Origin: Kmv34 sp964524965
Lineage (GTDB): Bacteria; Aerophobota; Aerophobia; Aerophobales; B3-G15
Reading direction: 5' to 3'
Assembly (NCBI GenBank): GCA_964524965.1
Contig: CAZGDY010000048.1
Span: 1-12,202, forward strand
Length of the DNA stretch: 12,202 nt
Below are positions 1-7,811 of this stretch, piece after piece; the stretch's first letter is position 1; each line of letters opens with the position of its first letter. The notes under the pieces are model-generated. The model worked only from the letters and a program-made list of their open reading frames with translations. It was not told where the DNA came from and ran no database searches. A program made the translations under genes and the position numbers.

Positions 1-72
1 GATTATTACCAATATAAAAAAGAGCTTTATTGATTATAAAAAAATACCAGACACTCCACAAAAAAAATAAAG

Positions 73-78
73 TATAAT
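73..78 (+). promoter_or_regulatory. possible -10 box upstream of the caspase-like gene
   Basis: A perfect TATAAT lies 20 bases before the proposed ATT start. No good -35 hexamer is found at 16-18 bases; the nearest is CAGACA at 48-53, 19 bases away. Transcription would start near position 85, almost on the Shine-Dalgarno site, giving a very short leader. The region is A-rich, so a chance match is possible. Confidence 0.3.
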
Positions 79-84
79 AAAACT

Positions 85-90
85 AAGGGG
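85..90 (+). promoter_or_regulatory. ribosome binding site that decides the start of the caspase-like gene
   Basis: AAGGGG is the only strong Shine-Dalgarno sequence upstream of the gene. It follows an in-frame TAA stop (84-86) and sits 8 bases before the in-frame ATT at 99. The only conventional alternative, TTG at 135, has no such site at proper distance. This favours initiation at 99. Confidence 0.55.
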
Positions 91-98
91 AAAAAAGA

Positions 99-3000
99 AT
101 TAAAAAAACTGTAAAATTAAGTAAACAAAAATTTTTGGGGGCCGGTTTATTGGTTGGAGTTATTTTTCTCTGGCTTAATTTTCCAGTTTATGCCTACAAC
201 TCCTACGCTAATTCAACTCGAAAAGAATTAGCTGCAAATACATCTGAAATCCAAAAAATAGAAACTAAAGGGGAAGTTTTTGTTAGTCTTCTTCCTCCGG
301 GTGATGGGGTAACTAGATACTGGGGGGTGATCGTAGGGATATCTGAGTACTCTCATATTAGCGACCTTCAGTTCTGTGACGATGATGCTCGAGGAATATA
401 CGATACTTTAATCCTCAACCCGAACTGGGATGCCTCTCATATTCAGCTTTTAATAGATGAGGCGGCAACTAAAGCGGGCATTTATTCAGCCATAAATAAT
501 ACTTTGGTGGGAGGATTTGACCAGGATGATATATTCCTTTTTTTCTTTTCCGGTCATGGCACAAATGGCCCCGACCAAGAACCACTTGATGAAACTGATG
601 AGCTTGACGAATATTTGTGTCCCTACGATATGACGAATTTATTATCCAGCGGGATAAGAGATGATGAGCTGGAAGATTGGTTAGATAAAGGAATTACAGG
701 GACAGTAATACTGGATACCTGTTACAGTGGAGGCTTCATTGAAAGCGATAATTTATTCTCTGGTGATAATTTATTCTCTAAGAGTATTGTTATCCCCGGT
801 GCATCAGAAGGAAAGATTGTAAAAGGTGATGGATTTGTAAAAGATTTACAGAATATTAATAATCTTGTCACCTTAACTGCCTGCGATGATGATGAATTAT
901 CTACAGAGAACTCAGAATTGGAGCATGGGGTTTTCACTTACTTTTTACTTGAATCTTTGCAAAGCATTTCCACTGATATCAATTTAAATAACAGGATATC
1001 AGCCGAAGAAGCATTTAATGAGACCAGTCCAAAAGTAACCGATTATTCTCATAAACAACAGCCTCAAATTTCCGATAACTACCCGGGAGAGCTTGACTTA
1101 GTGTATGCAGCGCCACCTTCTAATGTCACTGACTTTTTTATCTATCAAGATATTAATGAGGGCGCAATTGCCCTTCACTGGACTGACCCACAAGATTTTG
1201 ACCCCGAGGCGATACTTATCCTCAGAAATACTACTGAAAATTTCACTCCTCCTTCTAATCAGACCACCTACCCAGATAACTTAGGCCCGGGAGGAAGCTG
1301 GTGCAAAAACATCTCAAGGGAAGTTCAAACTTTCACCGATTCAGGCCTGGATATTAATAACACTTATTACTACCGAGCCTATTGTTATGATGAGGAGTTT
1401 AATTATTCCTCGGGCATTTCCAGCACTCCTGCCGGGATAAAACCAAAATCAGGCAGTGCCCCTGTTATCATCCATACCCCTATAACATCAGCTACTTATG
1501 CTCAGACTCTTTTAGTAACAGCAACAGTAAATAGCCAATTTGAACTCTCCCAAGTCACTACTTATTACCGCCAGGGAGGAAAAGAGGCTTATTTATCTTG
1601 CGAAATGAATTCAGGCTCAGCCTACCAGGCAACTATCGCATCAACTTATATTACGGAGCGAGGCACAGAGTACTACCTGGAGACAAAAGACATTAACGGC
1701 AATACTTCAAGGTCACCTGAGGTTGGTACAGACACATCTTTTTACACGGTCAGAGTAAAAATTCTTAACCTTTCTTTTTTAACCCAAAGCAAAAATTGGA
1801 AAATGTTTTCAGTGCCCGCTCAGTTAAATAATCCTTCTCCTTCCTCTTTTTTAGAGGATGATTTAGGAAGACAGGAGGACTCGATTTGGAAAGTATATCG
1901 ATGGGATACTGAGGCTAATGATTATTCAAAATATCCTGATATACCTGATATTGCACCGGGCACAGCTTTTTGGATTATAACCAAAGATTCTAAAAACATT
2001 GATACAGGAGAAATAAAGAGTACCGATACCTCATCGGATTACCTGATTCCTCTTTCTTATTCTGTAACTTTAAATCAAGGCTGGAACCAGGTAGGCTGCC
2101 CCTTTGCCTTTCCAGTTAACTTAAGTGAGATTAAAGTAAAAAAGGGAGCGGAGATTATTTCTCTGGAAGAGGCAAATGATAACTGGGTAAGAAATGTAAT
2201 TTGGTGGTATACCGAAGATAGCTCAGATTACGATCACACTAAAATTTCGTTAGAGCCCTGGGAAGGATACTGGATTAAGGCATTAACTGAGGGCTGCCAG
2301 CTACTTGTTCTCCCCTGTGCGGTGGGTGAAGATTTTGAAACCTTAACCAGGGATAAAAATAATTATTTCCAAATTAAAGCAACCGTAGAAAACTTAAAAG
2401 ATAGGTATAACTTCATTGGCTTATCGGACAAGGCAAAGAATGATTATGACCCAGAAGATATTGAGGAGGCACCTCCTATTTCCCCTTACATCCATCTATT
2501 CTTTTCTCACCCTGATTGGGGGAAAAATAGCGGTTCTTATACTCAAGATATAAGAAAACGGCCCGTTGGTAATAGCTCCTCCTGGCCCGAGAGAATAATC
2601 TGGGAGACACAAATTAAAACCGATCAGCTAAACAAAACAATAACCTTGGAGTGGGAAAATAGCCAAACCTTCCCAGATGAATATAATCTTTATCTCAGTG
2701 ATGAGAATGAAAAAATCCTGGCAGACATGAAAGAGCAAGATAGCTACTCTTTTATCACCTCTAACGGCAAGGATAACTTTAAGGTCATTGCCAGAATTAA
2801 AGAAATGTCTAATTCACCTGAGGATTTAACTTTAAGTCAGGTTTACAATTATCCAAATCCCACAGATGATGCCACCACTATTCACTTAAAGTTAGGAGCA
2901 AAAGCAAATGTCACTGTCAGGATATATACCATATCAGGAGAGTTAATATGGAGCGAACAACAAAACTATGACGCTCAAGGAACTTATGAGATACCCTGGG

Positions 3001-3116
3001 ATCTGACAAATAATCAAGGTCAAAAATTAGCGTCAGGGATATATGTCCTCTGGGTTAAAGCGAGCAATTCTGCAAAAACACTCACTAAAACTAATAAAAT
3101 TGCTCTAATAAGGTAA
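99..3116 (+). CDS. secreted caspase-like (C14) protease with FN3/Ig-like repeats and C-terminal sorting-type domain
   Basis: A likely exported cysteine protease of 1005 residues if read from ATT at 99 (993 from TTG at 135). The longer start gives a textbook signal peptide: a lysine-rich n-region, a hydrophobic core GAGLLVGVIFLWL, and a cleavage-like VYA at about residue 32. Residues 75-325 form a caspase/metacaspase fold with both catalytic residues visible: His153 in SGHG and Cys208 in DTCYSGG. An FN3-like domain (about 340-445), an Ig-like domain (about 453-555) and two copies of a W-G-rich module (about 565-730) follow. The last 90 residues carry YNYPNP, a TVRIYTISGELIW strand and LASGIYVLWVKA, the pattern of FlgD-like or type-A sorting C-termini. 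The substrate is unknown. Export by a type IX-like route would need other genes not present here. The gene stands alone, tail to tail with an HD-GYP gene 20 bases away. Confidence 0.85.
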   Translation: MKKTVKLSKQKFLGAGLLVGVIFLWLNFPVYAYNSYANSTRKELAANTSEIQKIETKGEVFVSLLPPGDGVTRYWGVIVGISEYSHISDLQFCDDDARGIYDTLILNPNWDASHIQLLIDEAATKAGIYSAINNTLVGGFDQDDIFLFFFSGHGTNGPDQEPLDETDELDEYLCPYDMTNLLSSGIRDDELEDWLDKGITGTVILDTCYSGGFIESDNLFSGDNLFSKSIVIPGASEGKIVKGDGFVKDLQNINNLVTLTACDDDELSTENSELEHGVFTYFLLESLQSISTDINLNNRISAEEAFNETSPKVTDYSHKQQPQISDNYPGELDLVYAAPPSNVTDFFIYQDINEGAIALHWTDPQDFDPEAILILRNTTENFTPPSNQTTYPDNLGPGGSWCKNISREVQTFTDSGLDINNTYYYRAYCYDEEFNYSSGISSTPAGIKPKSGSAPVIIHTPITSATYAQTLLVTATVNSQFELSQVTTYYRQGGKEAYLSCEMNSGSAYQATIASTYITERGTEYYLETKDINGNTSRSPEVGTDTSFYTVRVKILNLSFLTQSKNWKMFSVPAQLNNPSPSSFLEDDLGRQEDSIWKVYRWDTEANDYSKYPDIPDIAPGTAFWIITKDSKNIDTGEIKSTDTSSDYLIPLSYSVTLNQGWNQVGCPFAFPVNLSEIKVKKGAEIISLEEANDNWVRNVIWWYTEDSSDYDHTKISLEPWEGYWIKALTEGCQLLVLPCAVGEDFETLTRDKNNYFQIKATVENLKDRYNFIGLSDKAKNDYDPEDIEEAPPISPYIHLFFSHPDWGKNSGSYTQDIRKRPVGNSSSWPERIIWETQIKTDQLNKTITLEWENSQTFPDEYNLYLSDENEKILADMKEQDSYSFITSNGKDNFKVIARIKEMSNSPEDLTLSQVYNYPNPTDDATTIHLKLGAKANVTVRIYTISGELIWSEQQNYDAQGTYEIPWDLTNNQGQKLASGIYVLWVKASNSAKTLTKTNKIALIR
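747..779 (+). repeat. 18-bp tandem duplication inside the caspase-like gene
   Basis: A 15-base unit, GATAATTTATTCTCT, occurs at 747-761 and again without mismatch at 765-779, so the period is 18 bases. In protein this gives DNLFSG followed by DNLFSK, starting about 9 residues after the catalytic Cys208. Perfect identity suggests a recent slippage duplication that kept the frame. Confidence 0.85.
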
Positions 3117-3134
3117 AAAGGGGATTGCTTTTTT
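3115..3134. terminator. possible weak bidirectional terminator between convergent genes
   Basis: AAAAAG (3115-3120) can pair with CTTTTT (3128-3133) across a 7-base loop. It lies between the stop codons of the convergent caspase-like and HD-GYP genes and gives a short T-run on both strands. The stem is only six mostly A-T pairs, so the call rests on position more than on stability. Confidence 0.3.
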
Positions 3135-3136
3135 AG

Positions 3137-4177
3137 TTATTCAAACTTAAATTCTTTTTTAATGAAAAGATTTAAACAAGCACCTACTACATCAAAATCA
3201 TAAAAGATGCCCTTATTTTGGGAGAGTTCCTCTAAGGCCTTGTTTATACCAAAAGCAGGACGGTAAGGTCGGTGATAGGACATGGCTTCCACAACATCAG
3301 CTACAGCTAAAACTCGTGCTCCTAAAAGAATAGCCTCACCCGAAAGACCCTGAGGATAGCCGGAACCATTCATTCTTTCATGATGTTGAAGCACGATTTG
3401 GGCAATTGGCCAGGGAAATTCTATCTCCTTCAATATCTGGTAGGCAGCTTGAGGGTGAGTTTTAACTATACCTGATTCGTTTTCACCTAATTTACTGGGT
3501 TTGCTGAGAATTTCTGCTGGTATAGCTATCTTACCCATATCATGGATAATCCCAGCCATATAGATTCCATCAATTTGATTTTCCGATAACTTCATCTCCT
3601 GAGCTATAGCACGGGCAAGATTAGCCACACGCCGTTGATGGCCAGCCGTATAAGGATCTCTCATCTCAATTGTCAGTGCCACCACATTGATAATTTCCCC
3701 AATGGTCTTTTGTAACTTTTCCAAGCTAAGTTTAAGTTCCTCCTCCGTAGATTCACGCTTGGTGATTTCAATCTGCAATACTTCATTAGCTTTTGCTAGT
3801 TCTGTAGTTCGTTCCTGGACTCGTATTTCTAAATCATCATGTGACTTGCGCAGTGCTCCCAACATCCCATTAATCACACCCGTTAAATTGGATAATTCAT
3901 CTCCTCCTGCTACTGGCAAGAGCGCTGAAAAATCATCACTTAAACTAATATCCTTGGCAGTTTTATCAAGATGAGATAACCGGGATAAAACGTATTTTTC
4001 TAAAAGCAACATTACCACTAAACCAGACACTAAGCCAATTGCAAGTAAAGCAAAAATTAATTCCTGCATTTTGGCAAAGCGATCCATTAAGATAAAACGC
4101 GAACTAGCGTATAAAACCACAGTCAGAACGAGAAATATAACCCCAATAAAGATAAATACTTTCTTACGCAGCATCAT
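3137..4177 (-). CDS. membrane HAMP-HD-GYP cyclic-di-GMP phosphodiesterase
   Basis: Inner-membrane protein of 346 residues that probably hydrolyses cyclic-di-GMP. Two membrane helices (about 5-24 and 39-59) are separated by only about a dozen residues, so there is no periplasmic sensor domain. A HAMP-like segment with GGDELSNLTGVINGML (about 60-110) and a charged coiled coil (about 114-162) follow. The HD-GYP domain is complete: His180 in TAGHQRRV, His212-Asp213 in IIHDMGKI, His241, His265-His266 in QHHER, GYP at 273-275 and Asp294 in VADVVEA. These are the metal and substrate ligands of active family members. I chose ATG at 4177, with GAAAG nine bases upstream; a TTG three codons earlier (4186) has weaker support. 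The gene starts 48 bases after the stop of the PAS-GGDEF gene and is probably co-transcribed with it. It is a clear paralogue of the HD-GYP end of the fusion at 6156-7771. Confidence 0.92.
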   Translation of the reverse strand: MMLRKKVFIFIGVIFLVLTVVLYASSRFILMDRFAKMQELIFALLAIGLVSGLVVMLLLEKYVLSRLSHLDKTAKDISLSDDFSALLPVAGGDELSNLTGVINGMLGALRKSHDDLEIRVQERTTELAKANEVLQIEITKRESTEEELKLSLEKLQKTIGEIINVVALTIEMRDPYTAGHQRRVANLARAIAQEMKLSENQIDGIYMAGIIHDMGKIAIPAEILSKPSKLGENESGIVKTHPQAAYQILKEIEFPWPIAQIVLQHHERMNGSGYPQGLSGEAILLGARVLAVADVVEAMSYHRPYRPAFGINKALEELSQNKGIFYDFDVVGACLNLFIKKEFKFE

Positions 4178-4225
4178 AATATTCAACTTTCAGGATAAAC
4201 CCACTTTTTACTTTACTTTGACCAA

Positions 4226-5015
4226 TCACCCCTCATTTTTAAGCTTCATATCAGCAGTGTATAACTGGTATCTATTTCTACCTTTTTCTTTAGCGTTATA
4301 CATAGCAATATCAGCATTTTTTACTAAAGTATCAGTATCTTTGCCATTAGTCGGATAAATAGCAATTCCAATACTAGGAGTGATGGTGATTNNNNNNNNN
4401 NNNNNNNNNNNNNNNNNNNNNNNNNNNNNNNNNNNNNNNNNNNNNNNNNNNNNNNNNNNNNNNNNNNNNNNNNNNNNNNNNNNNNNNNNNNCGGTTAGGA
4501 AGACCGGTGGGACCATCGTGAGTAGCCATATAGTAAAGCTGATCTTCCTTTTTTTGGCGTTCGGTTATATCCTTAGCAACGCAAATAGTACCAATAGCTT
4601 CACCTTTTTGGTTTAATATAGGCGCTGTAGATGCCTCAAGGTAAATCCCCAGGTGAGGCTCGAAAAACCTGGTAATCATTGATTTTTTCGTCCTTAGTAC
4701 CTTCTTATGAGGACAAATCAAGCGAGAATTTTTTGTTCCAGAAAAAAGTTCATAACACTTTTTACCGATAATTTCTTCTGACTTAATTTCCAAAATATCA
4801 ACATAAGCCTTATTTATTTTAACAACTTTAGCATCTTTGTCTTGAACTGAAACTAAATCTGTCATAGAGTTAAAAGTGGCTTCCCACTCCTTGAGCATTT
4901 GATTTAGTTTCTGCTTTGTTTTTTTATGATTGGCTTCTAAGATTTCCAATTCACTAATACGCCTGCGCAGCTTTGTCAATTTATCAATAAATTCTTCTTT
5001 TTTTTCTTGGTTCAT
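4226..5015 (-). CDS. soluble PAS-GGDEF diguanylate cyclase, interrupted by an assembly gap
   Basis: A predicted cytosolic diguanylate cyclase that makes cyclic-di-GMP from two GTP. Residues 1-42 form a charged coiled coil. Residues 43-152 are a PAS domain with a PAC-like end (VAKDITERQKKEDQ) and two cysteines, Cys87 and Cys101, in the CYELF...CPHK pattern often seen in such PAS domains. The GGDEF domain begins with MATHDGPTGLPN, where proline replaces the usual leucine, and is then cut by 100 N. It resumes at ITPSIGIAIYP and ends with NADIAMYNAKEKGRN. The GGDEF signature itself falls in the gap, so activity cannot be judged. The flanks are in frame only if the true gap length is a multiple of three; 100 is a placeholder. 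The start is ATG with AGAGG ten bases upstream, behind a good promoter. The downstream neighbour is an HD-GYP enzyme that would destroy the product. Confidence 0.85.
4392..4491. other. assembly gap (100 N) inside a GGDEF domain
   Basis: Exactly 100 N, the usual placeholder for an unknown distance. The left and right flanks are the two ends of one GGDEF domain. Family spacing between LPN and SIGIA suggests about 300 missing bases, and frame demands a multiple of three. Confidence 0.97.
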
Positions 5016-5125
5016 TTTGTTAAAACCTCTATATCTTCAAAATATATTAACCGATAATTAGAGAATTTATTCCAACGATAACAAGAAATCTAAGATTTTT
5101 TAAAGAAACTTACTTTATGATATAT

Positions 5126-5155
5126 AATATAACACAAAAGGATTCGGTACGTCAA
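5126..5155 (-). promoter_or_regulatory. sigma-70-like promoter for the PAS-GGDEF / HD-GYP pair
   Basis: On the minus strand, TTGACG (5150-5155) is followed after 18 bases by TATATT (5126-5131), with a TGT extended -10 directly before it. Transcription would start near 5119, leaving a leader of about 100 bases before the ATG at 5015. This separates the two-gene unit from the NlpC/P60 gene upstream. Confidence 0.65.
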
Positions 5156-5184
5156 GAAGAAAAGGATAAAATTTATTTCTCTCC

Positions 5185-6114
5185 CTATCTTTCCTCTTTT
5201 AGATACCATCTACGAATGACAAATTTTTTCTTTCCCTCTTCAAGTTCTTCTTTATAATTGTTAACAGGAACTCTGCTTTCAATAACTTCTCTCAACACTT
5301 CTTTGAGCTGCCGAATTCTAACCCCACCTTGGAATCCTTTTTTGTATTTTTCATAATCCAAGCGACTTTCAATTACATTTTCTTTATCAAGAATAATAAT
5401 GAGATGCCCTATCCATACGATGATATCTAAAGGCTCTACTTTTTGAATAATCTCATCCACCTTCAAACCAGAGATTAGGACAGGGTTACCATAGTTAACT
5501 AAACTACTTGTGTTTCGAGGAGTATAACCATTTGTGGCGTAATAAAGCAGACCAGAACAATCCAATCCCTTTAACATCCATTTCTCTTGAACATTTACAA
5601 TAAGCGGATAACTCGGTTCATAAAAAGTGAGCATTTGAGGAACACCATCTTTATAATTACCACCCCACAAATAATTACTACCTTGGGTAGATAAAAGATT
5701 TTGAATAATAATTTGATTTGAAGATAATTTCTTAGCTTTGTCAGAGGGTTTTGCCTCTACTATTTTCACAAATCTACTATCAATAAAATAGCCTTTTGAG
5801 GTGGGGTAGGGATAGTCATTAGTTGTCACTTTATAAATCGTGCTTAGATTTTTTAAAATAGTTTCTTCAATTTTAAAGATTGATTTAGGTAAACAAATAA
5901 GCTCTAATTCTAAAATCTTACCTTCCTCATCAACTCGTAAAGTACTACCATTTTCCCCTCCAAAAACACCAAAAAAATCGGGAGTGTTTAAAACTGGAGT
6001 AGGTAACATGGCTATAGCATACTTAGTGAGCTGTTTTGCCCATAGCTCTGAGTTTAACAAGCTGAATAGAAAAAAAATAAAAACTGCGACTAACACTCTT
6101 TTTAAGGATATCAT
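5185..6114 (-). CDS. exported NlpC/P60-family peptidase (putative cell-wall endopeptidase)
   Basis: A 309-residue secreted protein, probably a peptidoglycan stem-peptide hydrolase. Residues 1-26 are a signal peptide: Lys-Arg start, hydrophobic core VLVAVFIFFLFSLL, cleavage-like LWA. The middle (about 30-125) is probably an SH3b-like wall-binding part, inferred from position and weak pattern only. The catalytic domain starts at SNYLWGG (146-152). The nucleophile is Cys186 in GLDCSGLLYY, followed by PRNT (199-202). The general base is His237 in WIGHLIIIL, and Glu249 occupies the third polar position. This YLWGG / LDCSGL / PRNT / GH order is typical of NlpC/P60 proteins of Chlamydiae and related phyla. 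The start is ATG, preceded by a purine-rich stretch with AAGG and AGAG. It lies 41 bases after the fusion signalling gene with no visible promoter between, so the two are probably co-transcribed. Confidence 0.85.
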   Translation of the reverse strand: MISLKRVLVAVFIFFLFSLLNSELWAKQLTKYAIAMLPTPVLNTPDFFGVFGGENGSTLRVDEEGKILELELICLPKSIFKIEETILKNLSTIYKVTTNDYPYPTSKGYFIDSRFVKIVEAKPSDKAKKLSSNQIIIQNLLSTQGSNYLWGGNYKDGVPQMLTFYEPSYPLIVNVQEKWMLKGLDCSGLLYYATNGYTPRNTSSLVNYGNPVLISGLKVDEIIQKVEPLDIIVWIGHLIIILDKENVIESRLDYEKYKKGFQGGVRIRQLKEVLREVIESRVPVNNYKEELEEGKKKFVIRRWYLKEER

Positions 6115-6155
6115 CTACTTTTCTCTTTTCCTTTATCAGTTTTTAGACAATTTAT

Positions 6156-7771
6156 CTAATTTTTGCTCTGGACAAAGGCAAACTTTTTCTCGGCAAAAAG
6201 TTTCAGACAGGCGTCAACTACCTTAGAGTCATAAAGAACATCTTTATTTTTGGAGATTTCCTCCAAAGCTTTACTGATACCGAGTGCCGGTCGGTAGGGC
6301 CGATGCGAGACTATGGCTTCAACCACATCAGCCACTGCTAAGATTCGTACTTCCAGAAGAATGTCTTTGCCCAATAAACCCTGAGGATATCCAGAACCAT
6401 CTATTCGTTCATGATGCTGAAGAACAATTTCAGTAACCGGCCAGGGAAATCCCAATCCCTTCAATACATCATAACCAAGTTGAGGATGCGCCTTAACCAT
6501 ATTAAGCTCGTTTTCAATCAGATTACCTGGTTTACTGAGAATTTCCATTGGTACGTATATTTTGCCAATGTCGTGAATCATTGCCGCCATTTGAATTCCA
6601 CTAATCTGCTCCACTGAGAGATCCATTTCTTTAGCTATAGCACAAGCAAGATTGGTTACTCGCCGCTGATGACCGGCTGTGTAAGGGTCTTTTGTTTCCA
6701 CTATTCTGGTCATTGCAAGGATAGTATTTTCCATGGTTTTTTTCAGCATTTCGAAGCTCTGCTGTAGTTCTACTGTTGCTTGCCTACGTTCGGCAACTTT
6801 AACCGCTCCCGGTTCAGCAACCATAGCCTCACTATAGCGTTGATAAGCATTCCGGCCCCATCTTTTGGCATGATACATCGCAATGTCCGAATATCTCACT
6901 AAAACATCNNNNNNNNNNNNNNNNNNNNNNNNNNNNNNNNNNNNNNNNNNNNNNNNNNNNNNNNNNNNNNNNNNNNNNNNNNNNNNNNNNNNNNNNNNNN
7001 NNNNNNNNCCAATTTATGTCCTCGTTCATCATTAACGTTCTTAAAGTGATCCAAATCAAGTAATATTACAGCTAATTTCTGCTGATTCCTTCTGGCATAG
7101 GCAATGGCTAAAGTGAGACGGTCATCAAGCAAGACCCGATTGGGCAGGTCAGTTAGAGCGTCATGAGTAGCCATGTAGGCAAGTTGTTCTTCCCTTCGTT
7201 TGCGATTAGTTATATCTAAAAGAGAGGCCACGCTCCTTTTTGTTCCTGGAATCATACCAACCGTAACAAAAATATCTCTAATCTCGCCTTGCCGGTCAAT
7301 AAATTTAAATTCATAACCTTTTGGAGCAGCATCAGGGGCAATTTTTGCCAAACGATGATACTTCCTTATCCTGTTTAAATCATCTTCCGCGACGAACTCT
7401 GCCCAATTTTTTCTACCCTCTACTTCCTCTTTGGAATATTTGGAGAGTTTTTTAAATTCTGCGTTGGCCAAAGATATTGTCATATCTTCCTCAATCGTTA
7501 CAGTTGCGGTCCCGGTAGTTTCAAAGATAGTATGATACAACTCTTCTACTTGCCTACGCTTAATTAAGAGCCAGGATGCAATTACACCAAAGGTACCAAA
7601 ACAGGCAACTACAACTAATCGCATATAGAGTTTAGAACCGGGCACATTTAAAAATAGCAAGCCCCAATACGATCCATTGTAGAAAAAAAGATAGTCCAAA
7701 AGAGCATCAATTACCCAGAAGAATAAAGCGTAAACACTTGCCAGGATAATAACTTGGTGTTCGGTTTTCAT
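6156..7771 (-). CDS. membrane PAS-GGDEF-HD-GYP fusion protein, interrupted by an assembly gap
   Basis: One protein carrying both cyclic-di-GMP synthesis and breakdown domains. The part before the gap has two membrane segments (about 7-30 and 50-70), a PAS domain (about 76-190, ending SLLDITNRKRREEQ) and the first half of a GGDEF domain: MATHDALTDLPNR, LDLDHFKNVND, GHKL. After 100 N it resumes with DVLVRYSDIAMYHAKRWGRN, a helical linker, and a complete HD-GYP domain with TAGHQRR, MIHDIGKIYVP, QHHERIDGSGYP and VADVVEA. The GGDEF motif is lost in the gap, so cyclase activity is unknown; the phosphodiesterase residues are intact. The halves join in frame only if the true gap length is 2 modulo 3, with about 240 bases expected from the family. 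The start is ATG at 7771, with a weak Shine-Dalgarno site (GAAG). The gene follows the small membrane protein gene by 40 bases. Confidence 0.85.
6909..7008. other. assembly gap (100 N) inside a second GGDEF domain
   Basis: A second run of exactly 100 N. It separates GHKLG from DVLVRYSDIAMY of the same GGDEF domain and again removes the catalytic signature. It is a placeholder, not a measured length. Confidence 0.97.
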
Positions 7772-7811
7772 ATATCTTCAATATAGAAAAAATTAGCAGC
7801 TTCCTTTAGCT

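Noticed and set aside
722..937. Open frame on the opposite strand of the caspase-like gene
   Set aside because: It is a shadow of the real coding frame, with no ribosome site or recognisable protein features. The same applies to plus-strand frames at 3687-3974, 4071-4358, 5840-6226, 6411-6617 and 10204-10963.
2870..3116. Firm assignment of the caspase-like protein to the type IX secretion system
   Set aside because: The C-terminal pattern also fits FlgD-like Ig domains, and no type IX gene is visible in the window, so only a sorting-type resemblance is claimed.
4226..4516. Frames on each side of the first gap read as two separate genes, or as a frameshift
   Set aside because: The frames differ only because the gap is filled with 100 N. 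The flanks match the two ends of a single GGDEF domain, so one gapped gene explains both.
4187..5184. Cyclic-di-GMP riboswitch in leaders of the GGDEF/HD-GYP genes
   Set aside because: The leaders at 5016-5125 and 8193-8241 are A/T-rich and show none of the conserved GEMM-type sequence or paired stems.
5156..5184. Intrinsic terminator after the NlpC/P60 gene
   Set aside because: Only a four-base GATA/TATC pairing with a long loop could be made, too weak to call despite the T-rich stretch that follows.
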